Source: Alphaproteobacteria bacterium (GTDB taxonomy: Bacteria > Pseudomonadota > Alphaproteobacteria > Micropepsales > Micropepsaceae). From it: a DNA stretch of 64,000 bases. The stretch is taken from contig JANYAR010000001.1 in assembly GCA_025361185.1 (NCBI GenBank), positions 1 to 64,000 of the forward strand. Direction: 5' to 3'. The notes beneath the pieces are model-generated. The model was not told the DNA's origin and ran no database searches. It saw only the letters and a program-made list of their open reading frames with translations. Position 1 is the stretch's first letter, and each line of letters begins with the position of its first letter. The translations under genes were made by a program, and so were the position numbers. Positions 1 to 9,577 of this stretch are shown here, in pieces.

Positions 1-1143
1 GTCAATAACCACGATCTGGGGCCTGGCAGTACGCCATGTCTCACTGATCTCGGCGACACGATTGGCAGGATTGACGGCGGGACCCGCGATGCGGCTGCCA
101 TCGGCGAAATGGAACGCCGCCGCGTGATCGCCCAGCCACGCCTGCTGCTCCGCGTCGTGCTGCACCTTGTGGGCAACATTTGGCCCGGCAGAAAGCAGTG
201 CACCAGCCCCATAGGTGAGTTCGGCGTGGCGGGTGAAACACGCGAAGGCTTGGTCTAATCGGCCGTTTTCCTCAAGGACCATGCCAAGATGTTTATGGCC
301 CTCGGCATAATCGGGGATAAGGCGGATCGCCTCGCGATAGCAGGCTTCCGCCTCTGTCAGTTTCCCCCGCTCGCGCAAGGCGTTGCCCAGCGCGTTATGA
401 CATTCCGGCGTTGCAGGGCTCAGCCGTACCGCATCGGCGGCGGCGGCTTCGGCATCCAAAATTTTACCCTGCTCAAACAGGCTGGCGGAAAGATTGACGT
501 AGGCGTCGGCATAGCCTGGCGCCAATCGTATGGCGGAGCGGAATGCGGCCTGGGCCTCGCCAGCGCGGTCAAGCTTGTGGAGTGCGTTACCCAGGTTGTT
601 GTGCGCTTCGGCGTAACCGGGGGCGATGGCGATGGCGCGGGCGAAAGCTGTCTGGGCCTCCTCGAAATGGCCACTGCGCAGATGGATGTGACCGAGATTG
701 TTATGGCCTTGCGCGAAATCGGGTTTGAGTGCGACCGCCTTTCGGTAAGCCGCCCCAGCCTGATCAATATCACCCAGAAGCAGCAGGGCATTGCCCAGAT
801 TATTATAGGCTTCGGTATAGTCCGGCTTCAGCCGCACCGCGCGTCGGTACGCCGCGACCGCATCCCCGAAGCGTTGCTGAAAGCTCAAGGCGTCGCCCAT
901 GTGAAAATGCGCTTTGGCAAGGCCGGGCTGGGCGGCGATGGCGCGCTCCAGGGAGGCTTGCGCCTCGCCATGCTTGCCTTGGCCGAATTGTGCAAGCGCA
1001 CAATTGACATGCACCTCGGCAAGATCGGGCCGGAAAGCCAGGACTTGGCGGTAAAGCGCTTCGGCCTCGGCGAGGCGGCGGGCCTGGTGCAGGCCCAGGG
1101 CCTGACGCAGCTGGGCGTCGAGCAGAGAGGGTTGTGCGGGCAT
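1..1143 (-). CDS. TPR-repeat protein, 3' end beyond window
   Basis: The gene starts at an ATG at 1143 and reads leftward with no stop to base 1, so only the first 381 residues are present. From about residue 10 to 310 it is a row of 34-residue tetratricopeptide repeats with typical LKPDY, NLGNAL and EAxxxYRxAI signatures. After the repeats comes a non-TPR segment (HKVQHDAEQQAWL and onward) of the kind seen where TPR proteins lead into a C-terminal catalytic domain such as a 2OG-Fe(II) oxygenase. That domain would lie outside the window, so the function is unresolved. TPR arrays mediate protein-protein contacts. The gene is divergent from the secreted-protein run that starts at 1700. A second TPR protein, with its oxygenase domain intact, sits at 35275-37095. 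Confidence 0.85.
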   Translation of the reverse strand, partial: MPAQPSLLDAQLRQALGLHQARRLAEAEALYRQVLAFRPDLAEVHVNCALAQFGQGKHGEAQASLERAIAAQPGLAKAHFHMGDALSFQQRFGDAVAAYRRAVRLKPDYTEAYNNLGNALLLLGDIDQAGAAYRKAVALKPDFAQGHNNLGHIHLRSGHFEEAQTAFARAIAIAPGYAEAHNNLGNALHKLDRAGEAQAAFRSAIRLAPGYADAYVNLSASLFEQGKILDAEAAAADAVRLSPATPECHNALGNALRERGKLTEAEACYREAIRLIPDYAEGHKHLGMVLEENGRLDQAFACFTRHAELTYGAGALLSAGPNVAHKVQHDAEQQAWLGDHAAAFHFADGSRIAGPAVNPANRVAEISETWRTARPQIVVID

Positions 1144-1307
1144 GGCGTCCTTCCGGACTTAGTTTAGGGGCACTAGGCTCCGCAGGCCATAGAGCCCCGG
1201 AAGTGGACGCGACCGGGCTAACCTTGATCGGCGATAGTCGAACGGGTGTCAGCGGAATGTCAGGCCTCGAGAGCAAGCCTGATGACGCAAACCATGTGAT
1301 TGTCGGA

Positions 1308-1322
1308 TGTTGCGCAGCAACA
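1308..1322. promoter_or_regulatory. palindrome TGTTGC-N3-GCAACA, possible operator
   Basis: This is a perfect 6-base inverted repeat with a 3-base centre in the divergent promoter region. Its form resembles sites bound by helix-turn-helix dimers of the LacI type. No regulator gene is adjacent, so the assignment is inference. A related GCAAC-N8-GTTGC repeat occurs at 6165-6182, ahead of the cytochrome module. Confidence 0.3.
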
Positions 1323-1369
1323 GAACATCTCTGCTCGACGTCCTTCCTGAAGAGAGCATGCCTGGTCTG

Positions 1370-1415
1370 GGAAATCCGAGATTTAAGTGGGTATGGCATG
1401 AACGGCCGGATTTCC
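1370..1415. repeat. 9-base inverted repeat with 28-base spacer
   Basis: GGAAATCCG at 1370-1378 is matched by its exact reverse complement CGGATTTCC at 1407-1415. It could form an RNA hairpin or be two binding half-sites in the divergent region. The sequence does not decide between these. Confidence 0.35.
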
Positions 1416-1699
1416 GACACGAAATGCCTATTGATAGGTGATTTTTCCGCGTTGAGGGGCAACTTCCCCCTGTTTTTTGGTCAAAATTGGCTGAGACTGG
1501 CTCGATCCGGACTGCCCTCAACACCAGCTTTTCATGGACTTATCGGGGAGTGGATTTTTCTTGTGCACGCACTGGGCACGCAAGATTCACCCCGGATAGG
1601 GCTGAAGATGTTCAAGTCCAAACTGACCGTTGTGAACTCTGATATTTTGTCGACGAAAAAATGACGATTGGCGCGGCTTCGTCATCGAGGAGGGGAAAA

Positions 1700-2650
1700 T
1701 TGATCAAGCGGAGAAAGTTTGTGAGCCTCGGAGCTTTGCTGCCTGTCACAGTATTGGCTGGGGCGCGCGCAGCTGTGGCGCAACGAGCGGGAAGCAATGC
1801 AGCCTTGCCAACGGCAGTACCGCTTCGCGAATCGGGGCCCGTGGAAGTCGTCTTCAAGGCCCCGCACGGTCAGCCGAATGGCTTGGCCCAAGGTCCGAAC
1901 CCCGGAGAGCTTTGGGTGCAGGATCGCGGCGTCGGCCGGCAGGTTACATTGATCCACGCCACGAGTGGCGCGGTCATCCGGGAAATTCAGGCTGAGGCGA
2001 TCGGGCCAAGCGGCCTGACCATGGACGATGACGGCGTGATGTGGACATCAGATACACATGGCGTGATGCTGGTCGCATTCGACGCCAACGACGGACACAC
2101 CCTCGGCAAATACTTCGTCCCCGGCGCTTGCCGCATGTATGAAAAGGCGGGCGACGCGCCGCACCGCAACAGCCCCCTCAAGCTCGCCTATCCCAATGAG
2201 TCGCGCGTTATGGGCGATTCACTCTCCCACAATGAAGGCAATGACACGGGTTCAGGCTTGGGGCCCGGCAGGGTCCCGCCAGGCACCGACCATTTCTGGA
2301 GCGGCACGGGCCCCTCCGGCATCATCGCCAAGGGCGATTTACTGATCTATTCCTGTCTGCCTGCCCGGGCGATCTTCACTATTCATAAGAAAACATGGCA
2401 AGTGCAGGATGTGTGGCCCACGCTTGGCAACCGTGCGCTCGGCTTGTGCTGGGCGGAAAAGGCCCGAACCAGTTTTTGGAGCGCCGACGCCAATCTGCAG
2501 ACCCTCTATCGCTATGACGCTGCGTCGGGGACGATTCACGAAGGCGTCACTTTGCCAGCAAACGCACCCGTTCTGCATGGTTGCCAACTCGTCGGCGAAT
2601 ATATGTATTTTACGGATGATATGGGCTGGATTTGCCGTTTCAGGATGTGA
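1700..2650 (+). CDS. Tat-type secreted beta-propeller protein (NHL/SMP-30-like)
   Basis: About 316 residues if translation begins at the TTG at 1700, which has a strong AGGAGG site at 1688-1693 with ideal spacing. An in-frame ATG at 1661 lacks such a site. From the TTG start the protein begins with KRRKFVSLGALLP, a twin-arginine-like export signal followed by a small-residue cleavage region. The body has repeated segments such as PNGLAQGPNPGELWVQD, GPSGLTMDDDGVMW and ALGLCWAEKARTSFW, consistent with six-bladed propeller blades of the NHL/SMP-30 class. The likely location is the periplasm. It is the first gene of a plus-strand run of secreted proteins, 48 bases ahead of a GHL6-like hydrolase, so a role in sugar or lactone handling is plausible but unproven. 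Confidence 0.75.
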   Translation: MIKRRKFVSLGALLPVTVLAGARAAVAQRAGSNAALPTAVPLRESGPVEVVFKAPHGQPNGLAQGPNPGELWVQDRGVGRQVTLIHATSGAVIREIQAEAIGPSGLTMDDDGVMWTSDTHGVMLVAFDANDGHTLGKYFVPGACRMYEKAGDAPHRNSPLKLAYPNESRVMGDSLSHNEGNDTGSGLGPGRVPPGTDHFWSGTGPSGIIAKGDLLIYSCLPARAIFTIHKKTWQVQDVWPTLGNRALGLCWAEKARTSFWSADANLQTLYRYDAASGTIHEGVTLPANAPVLHGCQLVGEYMYFTDDMGWICRFRM

Positions 2651-2698
2651 CGACTCCAAAGTGCCCTGCGCTGAGTAGTATTCGTGGAGGAAAGAGTT

Positions 2699-4900
2699 AT
2701 GGAAATAAATCGTCGCGACGTTACCTTGAATGGCGCGGCCATGACTGCCGCGACCTTGGCTGGCCAGGGCCTTGCAGAGGCAGCGCCGGCCGCAACGCCA
2801 CGGACCAAGTTCGATCCAAACGCTTGGCATCAACGCATCAAGCGGATCATGCAAGTCAATTTCGACGAACGGGATGCCGAGGCGCTCGACATTGAAAAAT
2901 ATGCCGACTATCTCGCCTCGATCAAGGCGCAGGCTACTTATCTCAGCATCACGAACCAGACGGCTTTTTATCCCACCAAGATTCCGGATCTGATTACCAG
3001 CCGCTGGTTGAACGGCCGTGATTTTTTTGGCGAATGTGTAATAGCCTTGCGGGCCCGCAACATCCGCATCCTGGGCAGGCTGAGCATCGATCTGGCGCCG
3101 ACCGCCATGGTGGGAAAACATCCCGACTGGTTTTTGCGCAACAAGGACGGGTCCATTCCCGATCGCGGCGGCTTGCCAGGGTTTTCGCCGCGCTTCAAGC
3201 CGACTTGTCAGTTCACCAGCTATTTTTCCGAATTCATTCCCCAGGTAATCGAGGAAGTGGTCACGCGCTACGATATCGACGCGGTTTACTCCAACGGTTG
3301 GCCGGGAACGAACGCCACGGTCTGCTATTGCCAGGCCTGCCAGAAGATCGGCGATCCGACCAGCCTGGCCTACAAGGAAGCTTATCTTAAGCGGGCCAAG
3401 GAGCTTTGGGGTCTCTATGACGGCATCGTCGCCCGCATCAAGCCCAACATGTTCTTCACCGGAAATCTGGGCGGCGGCTTCAGCGCTGGCGACCTGGATC
3501 TGAAGAACCTGACCGAATATGCCGCCTGGTTCGTCGCCGACAATCAGGGGCGCGGTGGTTACGGTGCGCCGGCCTGGGATGCCGCGCAGCAGGGCCGCAT
3601 CGCCAAGGCGATCATGACGGAACGTCTTGTGCCCAATGCGACGGGGTCATATGCCATTTGCGGCGAAGCGCGCTGGCGCGGCAGCGTGACGGGCAATCCG
3701 ATTGAAGTCAGGTCCCGTCTCTATCAGACCCTGGCGACCGGTACGACGATGTTCGTCACTTGGATCAATGGTACGGCTGGATTCAAGGAAGACCGCCGTT
3801 GGCAAGACGTGATCCGCCCGGTTTTTCTCTTCCAGGCGGCTAACGACAAACACTTCCACACCAAGCGCTCCATCGCCAGCGTCGCGCTGCTGGTGGGACA
3901 GCGCTCGAACCGTCTCTACAAGGAGCCACCCGGAACCAGCGGTCTGGATTCCATCAACGGCATGTACCAGATCCTGACCGAGGCCCGGATTCCTTTCGAC
4001 GTCATTCTCGAAAGTGATCTGGTGCCGGAACGGCTCAGCCGATATTCCGTGCTGGTATTGTCGAATATTGCCCTGATGAGCGATGCACAGGCCCTGCAGA
4101 TCGAGGCGTTCGCGGCCAAGGGTGGTTCGGTTCTGGCCACGTTCGAGACTGGCACCTACGATGAGAATGGGGCTCAGCGGTCCGATTTTGCTCTGGCGAA
4201 GCTGTTCAACATGAAACTCGCTGGCAAGCGCCTGGGGTATGGTTCGGTCGACAGCCGTGGCCGCCATCCTGGCCAGATTTCGTTTCAGCGTATCGAGAAG
4301 CCGCACCCCATCGTCGAAAGCTTCCAGAACACCAACTGGATCAAAGGCTCGAGCTGGATCGTGCCGATGACTGCGGATGGTCCGCCCATTCTCACCTATA
4401 TTCCGCAATTCCCGTGGTACCCGGTCGAGGCCACCTTTCCGGATCCTGACCACACCGACGTCAAATCAGCGGTGGCACGGGACAATGGCGCGTCCAAGCT
4501 GGTCTACCTTGCGGAAGACATTGAGGCCACCTATTGGCGCACAGGTGGTGATGATCTGGGCGATCTTGTCACCAACGCTCTGCGCTGGATGATTGGCAAT
4601 AACACGCCGCTGCAGGTTGAAGGCAATGGACTGGTGGAGACCTATGGTTGGGAAACCGAGGTCGGTTATGCCGTCCACCTGATCAACTACACCAACCCGA
4701 ACTTCCGCACCACAGGATCACGCCAGATGTATCCCGTGGGCGGTCAAAAGGTGCGTCTGACGCTGCCGGATTTGAAACCGATCAAGAAGGCTACACTTTT
4801 GCATTCCGGCCAGCCGCTGACTTTCGAGCAACGCGGTAACGTTGTGGAGTTCACCATTCCCAATCTGGTGGACTATGAGGCCGCAGGGCTAGAGGTCTAG
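2699..4900 (+). CDS. GHL6-like glycoside hydrolase with beta-galactosidase-type middle domain
   Basis: About 733 residues from the ATG at 2699, chosen because GGAGG at 2686-2690 sits 8 bases upstream. An in-frame GTG at 2684 overlaps that site. The N-terminus has INRRDVTLNGAAMTAATLAG, a Tat-like signal, so the enzyme is probably periplasmic. Residues of roughly 40-390 look like a TIM-barrel hypothetical glycosyl hydrolase 6 domain with the cysteine cluster CYCQACQ. Residues around 390-610 resemble the glutamine-amidotransferase-like trimerisation domain of GH42 beta-galactosidases (SVLVLSNIALMS and following text). A beta-sandwich-like tail follows. The substrate cannot be named. The neighbouring secreted propeller and esterase suggest extracytoplasmic carbohydrate breakdown. 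Confidence 0.75.
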   Translation: MEINRRDVTLNGAAMTAATLAGQGLAEAAPAATPRTKFDPNAWHQRIKRIMQVNFDERDAEALDIEKYADYLASIKAQATYLSITNQTAFYPTKIPDLITSRWLNGRDFFGECVIALRARNIRILGRLSIDLAPTAMVGKHPDWFLRNKDGSIPDRGGLPGFSPRFKPTCQFTSYFSEFIPQVIEEVVTRYDIDAVYSNGWPGTNATVCYCQACQKIGDPTSLAYKEAYLKRAKELWGLYDGIVARIKPNMFFTGNLGGGFSAGDLDLKNLTEYAAWFVADNQGRGGYGAPAWDAAQQGRIAKAIMTERLVPNATGSYAICGEARWRGSVTGNPIEVRSRLYQTLATGTTMFVTWINGTAGFKEDRRWQDVIRPVFLFQAANDKHFHTKRSIASVALLVGQRSNRLYKEPPGTSGLDSINGMYQILTEARIPFDVILESDLVPERLSRYSVLVLSNIALMSDAQALQIEAFAAKGGSVLATFETGTYDENGAQRSDFALAKLFNMKLAGKRLGYGSVDSRGRHPGQISFQRIEKPHPIVESFQNTNWIKGSSWIVPMTADGPPILTYIPQFPWYPVEATFPDPDHTDVKSAVARDNGASKLVYLAEDIEATYWRTGGDDLGDLVTNALRWMIGNNTPLQVEGNGLVETYGWETEVGYAVHLINYTNPNFRTTGSRQMYPVGGQKVRLTLPDLKPIKKATLLHSGQPLTFEQRGNVVEFTIPNLVDYEAAGLEV

Positions 4901-5054
4901 GGTAGCCGCAAGCACTATTTCATTAACGCTGAGGCGCGCTTGGCTTGCGGGATATTCCCCGTGCCACCCTATGAAGGCAAGTGCGAAGGGGCGGGCATTT
5001 GCGCTTCCCCCAAAAGGGCATAAAACGGCCCATAACAGCAAACGCGGAGCAATC

Positions 5055-6095
5055 ATGCGGTACGCCACGGCACTCGGCCTTGTTCTGATCTGCGGTTTTG
5101 CCGGGACCGTCCTGGCGGACGATCTGGCCTTGCCCGAAAGGACGCTCCCTGCTCCCAAGAGTGACGATATCAGCCCGGAGATGCAGGCAATCATCGCCAA
5201 CAAACCCAATCCCAACGCCAATCCGCTGTGGAAGACCGGCGAGGAGGCGCGCGTCAGCGCCGATGCGGGCGCGGTGGCTGCAATCGGGCGCATCCCCGAC
5301 CTTCTGACACGCCTGAACCTGACCATGACGGCCCAGACGATGGACGGTGTGCGGGTGCATGTGATCACGCCCAAGACCCTTCCCGCGGAGAACCGCGGCC
5401 GCTTGCTGATGCACGTGCATGGCGGCTGTTATGTGCTGTCGCCGGGCGAGGCGGGAACCATCGAAGCCATCCTGATGGCCGGGGTCGGTCATTACAAAGT
5501 GATCTCGGTCGATTATCGCATGCCGCCGGAGGCCTATTTTCCCGCCGCTTTGGACGATGCCGTTACGGTCTATCGCGCCATAATCAAGGTAGCGGGCGCC
5601 AAGCGGGTCGCAGTGTTCGGCACATCAGCCGGTGGGGCACTGACCTTGGAGACGATGCTGAAGCTGAAGGCATTGCATTTGCCCATGCCGGGCGCGATCG
5701 GTGTCGGCACACCCATGGCGGACGCGACCAAAACCGGCGACAGTTTCTATACCAATGAGGGCATCGACAATGTGCTGGTGTCGCGCGACGGCTTCTGCGA
5801 CGCGGCGACAAGTGTGTATGCCCATGGCCATGACCTCAAGGACCCGCTCATCTCGCCAATCTATGGCGACATGCACGGATTTCCGCCGGCGATTTTGACC
5901 ACCGGCACGCGCGACCTGCTTCTGAGCAATACGGTGCGCACCCACCGCAAGCTGCGCCGCGCTGGCGTCGAAGCCGATCTCAACGTCTATGAAGGCCAGA
6001 GTCACGCCCAGTATGGCCGCGGCGACACTATTCCCGAAACCCGCGAAGCCTTTGGCGAAATTGCCGCCTTTTTCGCAAAGCATTTGGCCAAATAG
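5055..6095 (+). CDS. secreted alpha/beta hydrolase, hormone-sensitive-lipase family
   Basis: About 346 residues from the ATG at 5055, preceded by GGAG. An upstream in-frame start at 4971 would bury the signal peptide. Residues 1-21 form a Sec signal peptide ending in LADDL. The HSL family marks are present: HGGC oxyanion motif at 122-125 (usually HGGG, here the last glycine is cysteine), nucleophile elbow GTSAG with Ser191, Asp287 in TGTRD and His317 in GQSHAQY. It should hydrolyse short-chain esters in the periplasm, perhaps acyl groups on a carbohydrate given the GHL6-like gene 154 bases upstream. A 388-base gap follows. Confidence 0.85.
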   Translation: MRYATALGLVLICGFAGTVLADDLALPERTLPAPKSDDISPEMQAIIANKPNPNANPLWKTGEEARVSADAGAVAAIGRIPDLLTRLNLTMTAQTMDGVRVHVITPKTLPAENRGRLLMHVHGGCYVLSPGEAGTIEAILMAGVGHYKVISVDYRMPPEAYFPAALDDAVTVYRAIIKVAGAKRVAVFGTSAGGALTLETMLKLKALHLPMPGAIGVGTPMADATKTGDSFYTNEGIDNVLVSRDGFCDAATSVYAHGHDLKDPLISPIYGDMHGFPPAILTTGTRDLLLSNTVRTHRKLRRAGVEADLNVYEGQSHAQYGRGDTIPETREAFGEIAAFFAKHLAK

Positions 6096-6483
6096 AACTC
6101 AACATGGAAAAATCCGGAAAAAAATCGCAAGAATAATAATGAAAAAAAGCCGGGTTAAGTTCTGGCAACGATACATTGTTGCATTGCAGCGGTGTCCCAT
6201 GCCGAAGCAGCGGTGATCAGCACTGCGGCGACAAGAAATTTTGCTGTTGTTCTGTTGAATATGTTCCAGATTTCCCTTCGTTGGCCTAGCCCGGCCCAAG
6301 GCTGATGAGGCGCAGAAAGAACGCGCGGGTCCATCGCCGGTGATGGAGGGAAAATATGGCAAAAACAAATACTTAGCTGATGGGTCCCAACCCCAGCGGC
6401 CGCCGGATCGTTGCTAAGCTGCGGTTTCGGATTACAGTCCGCACTGATGATATTGCTCGCAGGTGGCTGGGCCACCGAGAAGA
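6096..6483. other. intergenic region ahead of cytochrome module
   Basis: This 388-base gap contains an AT-rich patch (about 6105-6150), unusual for this GC-rich window, and a GCAAC-N8-GTTGC inverted repeat at 6165-6182. Short open frames here match nothing recognisable. It likely holds the promoter for the gene at 6484. Confidence 0.5.
6165..6182. promoter_or_regulatory. inverted repeat GCAAC-N8-GTTGC, possible operator
   Basis: This is a perfect 5-base inverted repeat about 300 bases ahead of the PSCyt1-DUF1549 gene. It shares the GCAAC/GTTGC half-sites of the palindrome at 1308-1322, though the spacing differs. The assignment is speculative. Confidence 0.25.
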
Positions 6484-9400
6484 ATGCATTGCGTCGACAT
6501 GGTCAGGGGTAGGACGACATTGGCGGTTTCGGCGATCCTTGTGATCGCGGCGCTTGGCGTGACGGGCACCACGGTGTTTCGCCAGCACCAATCCAGTTCC
6601 GTGCAGCGCGTGGACTTCAATCGCGACATCCGTCCCATCTTCAACAGCAACTGCATGGCCTGTCACGGCGGCGTGAAGCAGGCCAGCAATGTTTCCTTTT
6701 CTTATCGCCAGCAGGTTCTGGGCAAAGGCAAGTCGGGCCGTGTGATTGTGGTGCCCGGCAATCCTCGCGCATCAGAACTCATGGCAAGGGTCACTTCCAA
6801 CGATCCCGAAATACGCATGCCGTTGCATGCGGCGCCTTTGCGGCCGCCGCAAATCACCCTGCTGCGCCAATGGATCAAGGAAGGCGCCGTGTGGCAAGAC
6901 TATTGGGCTTTTGTTGCGCCCAAACCGCTCGCGTTGCCTGCGGTGGAACACGTGGGGTGGGTACGTCAGCCCCTCGATCGGTTCATCCTCGCGCGGCTCG
7001 AAAAAGAATCGCTGCTGCCATCGCCGGAAGCCGACACACCCGCCTTGTTGCGCCGGGTGTCTCTCGATCTGACCGGCATGCCGCCCACGCCGGACGAACT
7101 GGCGGCTTTTCTTGCCGATACGTCCAAGGATGCATACGAAAAACAGGTGGACCGCCTGCTCGCCTCGCCGCGCTACGGCGAGCGTTGGGCATCGATGTGG
7201 CTGGACCTGGCCCGCTATGGCGACAGCAAGGGCTTTGAAAAGGACAAGAGCCGCCTGGGTGTGTGGCCCTATCGCGACTGGGTCATCGAGGCCTTCAACA
7301 AAAACCTGCCCTATGACCAGTTCGTGATCAAGCAGCTGGCGGGCGATCTGCTTCCGGGCGCCGATTTCGAAGACCGGATCGCCACGTCCTTTCATCGCCA
7401 GACCGCGGCCAATGATGAAGGCGGAACGGATGACGAGGAATTCCGCCTTGCCGCGGTGATGGATCGCACAGCCACGACCTGGTCCGTCCTCAATGGCGTC
7501 AGCTTCAACTGCGTGCAATGCCACTCCCATCCCTATGATCCGATCCGGCACAGCGAATATTATAAATTCCTGGCCTTCTTCAACACATCGCGCGATGCCG
7601 ATATCGCTTTCGATGCGGCCCTGGACGATGACTGGCCAGTTCTGCACATACCCAAGGACAAGGCTGACTATGCACAAGCCGACCGCCTCCAGCGCGAGCG
7701 TGAGACGCTGAGCAACACGCTGGTCGCGGCAAGCCGGGCTGCGGCATCCGGCGATGGCCAGTGGAAACTGCTGCCGATCCGGGAGGGCGGTATCAGCGAG
7801 ACATTGGCAATAGAGCACGACTTGTCCGAGTTGGCGGCCCGGCCGCCGACCAAGAAACTGACCGATCAAATTGCACATTTGCGCGGGGAGCTGGCGAAGG
7901 CGAAGCCGCCGGCGGCGGCGATCCGCATACAGGCTGGCATGGCGGAATATACTGGCACGGTACCGATAAGATCCGTGTTCGATCTGACGGCTGCGGTGGA
8001 TGTGCCGCTGGTGACGGCGCTGCGCATCGAAGTGCCGCCGGCGGATGCCGCCAAAGCCCGGCACTCGCCGGAGAAAGGGTTTGTCGTCAATCGTATTGAC
8101 GCCTGGATCGTCCAGCCCGACGGCCGCTCGGACAAGATCGCGTTCCGCCTCCTGGCGCCGGATTCGGTGGAGAATCTGGAAGGAAACATCGCACGCATGC
8201 TGCGAAATGCGCCGGATCGCAAAGCGCGTTCGCCGGGCGAGGTGGCCAAAAGCCTTGCCGCCAACAGCGGCTTCATGGCTGATCCAAACCTGTTTCGCAC
8301 CCGTTGGATGGTGGGGGTGCCGGCCGCACCCCTGCATTTGTCGCCGGGCGCGCGCTTGCGAATACAATTGACCCAGACAGAGCCCATCAATGCGTCATTC
8401 TCGCCGGTGCCGCGTGTGCGCCTGTGGGCGAGCGGCGATGCGCGCTGGACGGCATTTGCGCAGACATCCGCATTCGAAAAAAATATCGCAAGCCTGGAAC
8501 AGCTGACGCGCCGCATCCAGGACATGCCCAGTGTGCCGTTGCCGGTCATGGCCGACCAGGCGGGTTATGAGCAACGTTCCACGTTGGAGTTTGAACGTGG
8601 AAGTTTTCTCAGCCAGATCGGTCCGGATCTTCCGGCCGATACCCCAGCGCTGTTTCCCAAACTGCCGTCCAACGCGCCGCGCAATCGTTTGACCCTGGCG
8701 CGCTGGTTCTTTTCTCCGGACCAGCCCTTGACGGCGCGCGTGGCGGTGAATCGCTATTGGGAACAGCTGTTCGGCACCGGCATCGTGGAGACATTGGAGG
8801 ATTTCGGCAGTGCTGGAGAGCTCCCCAGCCATCCCGAACTGCTCGACTGGCTGGCCTTGCATTTCCAGAATGACCTGCACTGGAATATGAAGGCGCTGCT
8901 GCGGGAAATGGTCACCAGTGCCACCTACCGCCAAAGCGCCAAAACGGGGCCCGCTTTGCGCGAGAAGGACCCGCGCAATCGGCTGCTGGCCCGTGGCCCG
9001 GCGCAACGTCTCAGTGCTGAGATGGTTCGTGACCAGGCACTGCTGGCCAGCGGGTTGCTCAATCCCAAAATGGGGGGGCCGCCGGTAATGCCGCTTCAGC
9101 CCAATGGCGTTTGGAATGTGGAAGCCAACAACCCGGAACGCTGGGTCGATTCCACGGGAGCGGATCGCAATCGACGGGCTATCTATACGTTCATCAAGCG
9201 CACCGCGACTTATCCCAGCTTTGTCACTTTCGATGCCGCGGACCGTCAATTGAGCGTGCCGCGCCGCATTCCCACCAACACGCCGTTGCAGGCGCTGGTG
9301 ACCCTGAACGATCCCGTGTACCAACAGGCAGCCGAAGCCCTGGCCAGACGGATGATCAAAGAAGTTTCACAAGGCGTCGAGGCCAATCTTCTGGACGCCA

Positions 9401-9573
9401 ATCTTCTAAACGAGCGTCTGAATCGTGGCGCGCAGTTGGTGCTGTCGCGCAATCTCACACCAAGCGAGACGGCCTCCCTGCGCCGGCTCTATAGTCATTT
9501 TTCGAATGCCATGAGCGGATATACGGCGGTGGCGAGCGCGTTGCTCAATCTCGATGCCGCGTTGACAAGGTGA
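6484..9573 (+). CDS. PSCyt1-DUF1549-DUF1553 planctomycete-type cytochrome c protein
   Basis: About 1029 residues from the ATG at 6484 (a GTG at 6463 and an ATG at 6499 are alternatives). A hydrophobic segment TTLAVSAILVIAALGV acts as signal or membrane anchor. A cytochrome-c-like PSCyt1 domain follows, with CMACH at residues 57-61 and the nearby text DFNRDIRPIFNSNC. DUF1549 comes next (LDRFILARLE, RRVSLDLTGMPPTPDEL, RYGERWA) and carries a second heme motif CVQCH at 343-347 in the family signature CHSHPYDP. The C-terminal third is DUF1553 (NRLTLARWFFSPDQPL, NRYWEQLFGTGIVETLEDFG). Function in the family is unknown. Two CxxCH motifs imply a periplasmic redox role. The start of the DUF1501 gene lies 4 bases downstream, the usual pairing in Planctomycetes. 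Confidence 0.88.
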   Translation: MHCVDMVRGRTTLAVSAILVIAALGVTGTTVFRQHQSSSVQRVDFNRDIRPIFNSNCMACHGGVKQASNVSFSYRQQVLGKGKSGRVIVVPGNPRASELMARVTSNDPEIRMPLHAAPLRPPQITLLRQWIKEGAVWQDYWAFVAPKPLALPAVEHVGWVRQPLDRFILARLEKESLLPSPEADTPALLRRVSLDLTGMPPTPDELAAFLADTSKDAYEKQVDRLLASPRYGERWASMWLDLARYGDSKGFEKDKSRLGVWPYRDWVIEAFNKNLPYDQFVIKQLAGDLLPGADFEDRIATSFHRQTAANDEGGTDDEEFRLAAVMDRTATTWSVLNGVSFNCVQCHSHPYDPIRHSEYYKFLAFFNTSRDADIAFDAALDDDWPVLHIPKDKADYAQADRLQRERETLSNTLVAASRAAASGDGQWKLLPIREGGISETLAIEHDLSELAARPPTKKLTDQIAHLRGELAKAKPPAAAIRIQAGMAEYTGTVPIRSVFDLTAAVDVPLVTALRIEVPPADAAKARHSPEKGFVVNRIDAWIVQPDGRSDKIAFRLLAPDSVENLEGNIARMLRNAPDRKARSPGEVAKSLAANSGFMADPNLFRTRWMVGVPAAPLHLSPGARLRIQLTQTEPINASFSPVPRVRLWASGDARWTAFAQTSAFEKNIASLEQLTRRIQDMPSVPLPVMADQAGYEQRSTLEFERGSFLSQIGPDLPADTPALFPKLPSNAPRNRLTLARWFFSPDQPLTARVAVNRYWEQLFGTGIVETLEDFGSAGELPSHPELLDWLALHFQNDLHWNMKALLREMVTSATYRQSAKTGPALREKDPRNRLLARGPAQRLSAEMVRDQALLASGLLNPKMGGPPVMPLQPNGVWNVEANNPERWVDSTGADRNRRAIYTFIKRTATYPSFVTFDAADRQLSVPRRIPTNTPLQALVTLNDPVYQQAAEALARRMIKEVSQGVEANLLDANLLNERLNRGAQLVLSRNLTPSETASLRRLYSHFSNAMSGYTAVASALLNLDAALTR

Positions 9574-9577
9574 CGAT

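Larger units (their letters stand above)
1144..1699. other. divergent intergenic region with inverted repeats, no gene seen
   Basis: This 556-base gap lies between the leftward TPR gene and the rightward propeller gene. The open frames crossing it (for example 1134-1664 plus) match no family I know and have no ribosome site. It holds TGTTGC-GCA-GCAACA at 1308-1322, a 9-base inverted repeat GGAAATCCG (1370-1378) with CGGATTTCC (1407-1415), and a short palindrome CCTAT-TG-ATAGG at 1427-1438. It probably carries promoters for both flanking genes. Confidence 0.6.

Noticed and set aside
289-1167. 292-residue open frame on the plus strand
   Set aside because: It is antisense to the TPR gene; its repeating pattern is the shadow of the TPR repeats read backwards, and it has no family match.
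1134-1664. 176-residue open frame in the left intergenic region
   Set aside because: No recognisable domain, no ribosome site, and it overlaps the TPR start; treated as chance.
6772-8367. 531-residue antisense open frame inside the PSCyt1-DUF1549 gene
   Set aside because: The long frame is a consequence of high GC and codon structure of the real gene; the protein resembles nothing known.
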